Shown piece after piece: positions 62,467 through 64,000 of a stretch of 64,000 nt of DNA (positions are counted from its first letter, which is position 1; the number at the start of each line of letters is the position of its first letter). The translations under genes and the position numbers were made by a program. This DNA is from Paenibacillus sp. JNUCC32 (GTDB lineage Bacteria > Bacillota > Bacilli > Paenibacillales > Paenibacillaceae), in NCBI RefSeq assembly GCF_014863545.1, contig NZ_CP062260.1, positions 3,977,001-4,041,000 of the forward strand. Direction: 5' to 3'. The notes beneath the pieces are model-generated. The model was not told where the DNA came from and did not search any database. It saw nothing but the letters and a program-made list of their open reading frames with translations.

Positions 62467-62558
62467 TCCTATACCTCCCTCCTGTTTTCAGAGCTTTGAC
62501 CTGGCCATCATGCCAATGTTTCTGAAACTCCCGGATCCTATCCACTAAGCCATTGGCA

Positions 62559-63740
62559 TTAATATAACCCGAGCTCTTTACCCCACACATTGATTCTTTC
62601 TAAATAATGATCTAATAAATGAACCGTCTTCAGATCCTCCACGCCCCAAAAAAGCTGCTGGAACAAGCTGCGTTCCAAAACGCGCTGCAAATAGGCCATT
62701 TTGTACAACGTAACCGGGTCCGTATCGAACCGGATTCCATATTTGAGCATTTCTGCGGCATATAAAGGCGCACAGCGTTCAATTACGGCATATTCGTCGC
62801 CTCTCCAGTCCTTGCGGTATGCAAAAAACACACCCATTAAATTAAACATATCGAACCAGCAAGGTGAGAAACGTGCACCTTCCCAATCGATAAACTTAAT
62901 GTTCCAGTTCTCTTCGGCTACATTGTGGCAGCCGATATTCGGTGTTTGCAGATCATTGTGAATGATGCTTTTACCTGCCTGCAGAAGCTCGGGAAAATAA
63001 ATAGGTCCCTTTTGTAACATGGTACGGACATTAACGTAGCTGGACTCCAGCCTCGCCTTTAATTCGGGACGTTCCATTGCCTTATCCAGATACTCTATAG
63101 TTTTTTGATGCGTCTTCTGGCGTTCTTGCGTTGAAATGGGGGAATCGTAAAGCGGGAGCCATTCCTCGAATGTTTCCCAATGACTATAAAAATTGTCGTT
63201 ATAGGTTAGCGCGTGAAGTTTCGCCAAGGAAGGGATAATCCGGTCGAAATAATCAGGTGTAAAGATAACCTGACCCTTTACTTGAGGGACGAACTCCATG
63301 AACACCCATACATCATCACCATTCATACCTTCCACGATCAGATATATGTTAGGTATCAGATCCGATAAAATATGGGTTGCTTTTCGGTACATGTTTAACT
63401 CGATAAGTTTCTGTTCGTTCACGGGTGCTTTGAATATCTTTAAAATCATTGGATATTTTTGTCCGTTTGCCGTAATTTCGAGTTTCCAGATTGCACTCTT
63501 GAATGTTTCTTTCAAACACTCCATATTTCCGTCGTTCAAAACAACGGAAGATCCGAAATGTTTTGCAATCTGATCAGCGCATCCAAGCTCCCGCCACTTC
63601 AGACTTATATCGTTAAGAGGCGGGTTTGCCAATAAGGCTTGTGCATCCTCAAGCCCTTTATTATATCCATCTTCTTTTCCCTTTTTAAATCCATCCGCAC
63701 GACCTTGCTCGAACCCTTCCGAATTTCCTGTTTTCACCAT
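62559..63740 (-). CDS. APH-fold phosphotransferase-like protein with N-terminal GX3 tract
   Basis: 393 residues. Residues 7-34 form a GX3 tract (SEGFEQGRADGFKKGKEDG and on). An aminoglycoside-phosphotransferase fold follows: IHNDLQTPN at 260-268 (Brenner-type catalytic loop, H-x-D) and IKFIDWEGA (metal-binding Asp285). The ATG at 63740 is 9 nt after GGAGG; an earlier frame lacks support. Possible kinase of a sugar or choline-like compound in the glycan cluster. Substrate unknown. Confidence 0.85.
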   Translation of the reverse strand: MVKTGNSEGFEQGRADGFKKGKEDGYNKGLEDAQALLANPPLNDISLKWRELGCADQIAKHFGSSVVLNDGNMECLKETFKSAIWKLEITANGQKYPMILKIFKAPVNEQKLIELNMYRKATHILSDLIPNIYLIVEGMNGDDVWVFMEFVPQVKGQVIFTPDYFDRIIPSLAKLHALTYNDNFYSHWETFEEWLPLYDSPISTQERQKTHQKTIEYLDKAMERPELKARLESSYVNVRTMLQKGPIYFPELLQAGKSIIHNDLQTPNIGCHNVAEENWNIKFIDWEGARFSPCWFDMFNLMGVFFAYRKDWRGDEYAVIERCAPLYAAEMLKYGIRFDTDPVTLYKMAYLQRVLERSLFQQLFWGVEDLKTVHLLDHYLERINVWGKELGLY

Positions 63741-63907
63741 ATCCGCGATCCTCCACTCCGTATTCCTTTTATATCCTATGTGGAGGACCTCCGACATGAC
63801 ATTAAAAAAACGCGATTTAACATTCCGTATACGCGATTTTACATCCTGCGAATAATTGGATCTTTATGCGGAAGGGCGCTGGATAAACATTGTAAAGCAG
63901 CGCAAAA

Positions 63908-63930
63908 TAACCCGCAGAACACGCGGGTTA
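63908..63930. repeat. Inverted repeat near the right edge
   Basis: TAACCCGC-N7-GCGGGTTA, with no T-run beyond. Either a protein site or a terminator from a gene outside the window. Nothing else is seen from 63798 to 64000. Confidence 0.45.
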
Positions 63931-64000
63931 ACCGTGTAGTATTCAACTTCGTATTCATAGGACCGAATGTTTCTAGCGCTAATAAAGCTCCAAATTTTTT

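Overview
The window looks like a chromosomal segment of a spore-forming Paenibacillus-type Firmicute. GC is moderate (roughly 50-55% by eye), Shine-Dalgarno sites are strong, and TTG/GTG starts are frequent. The sporulation and Firmicute markers include gerM, gerE, a YhcN/YlaJ-type lipoprotein, an AsnO-length asparagine synthetase, a proS T-box, YesM/YesN, CgeB-like glycosyltransferases and a split feoB. Genus assignment is inference; no species call is possible from the sequence alone.

Layout. 0-3 kb: 3' part of argS, a hypothetical gene, a GNAT gene, a degenerate tandem array of about 105 bp units rich in palindromes, and tRNA-Arg(TCT). 3.2-6.1 kb: small membrane protein, secreted copper-amine-oxidase-stalk protein, two small hypotheticals. 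6.2-11.5 kb: asparagine synthetase, the conserved gerM-rph-rdgB block, and a divergent pgpA-like gene. 11.8-16.6 kb: glgC-glgD-glgP glycogen operon. 17-22.2 kb: metallo-beta-lactamase-fold hydrolase, proS under a T-box leader, and a flavin oxidoreductase/ArsR metal-sensor operon with a clear operator. 22.3-24.7 kb: feoA with feoB split into GTPase and permease genes. 24.9-30.8 kb: carbohydrate ABC importer (two permeases, binding protein) with a YesM/YesN two-component system. 31-34.8 kb: gerE, then rpiR-nagB-nagA. 34.9-36 kb: YhcN-like lipoprotein with a repeat insert.

36.2-63.8 kb is a large surface-polysaccharide/glycosylation region. The first part (36.2-49.9 kb, all minus strand) holds seven or eight glycosyltransferases, RmlA/RmlB/RmlC homologues, a DegT aminotransferase and an ATP-grasp ligase. 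Many of these proteins carry a very basic head and/or a period-4 G-x-x-x tract (G[YF]xxG[YF]xxG), which also occurs as a stand-alone 87-residue protein. The second part (50-56.4 kb, with an AT-rich core) holds an acyl carrier protein, an acyl-activating ligase, an LpxD-like acyltransferase, a glycosyltransferase, a Gfo/Idh/MocA oxidoreductase and a second DegT aminotransferase. Together they could make and N-acylate an amino sugar, a lipid-A-like logic in a Gram-positive setting. The third part (57-63.7 kb) holds a glycosyltransferase, a nucleotide-sugar dehydrogenase (with a decayed second copy upstream), and an FkbH-like/ACP/GNAT cassette next to a GX3-tailed APH-fold kinase. A likely theme is the building and acyl decoration of a spore-surface glycan, with nag, glg and ABC genes supplying sugars. 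That link is inference.

Regulatory elements that can be read directly are a T-box, an ArsR-type operator overlapping the start of its own operon, a cre-like site before the sugar-binding protein gene, a paired operator at rpiR, several sigma-A promoters and about 20 intrinsic terminators.
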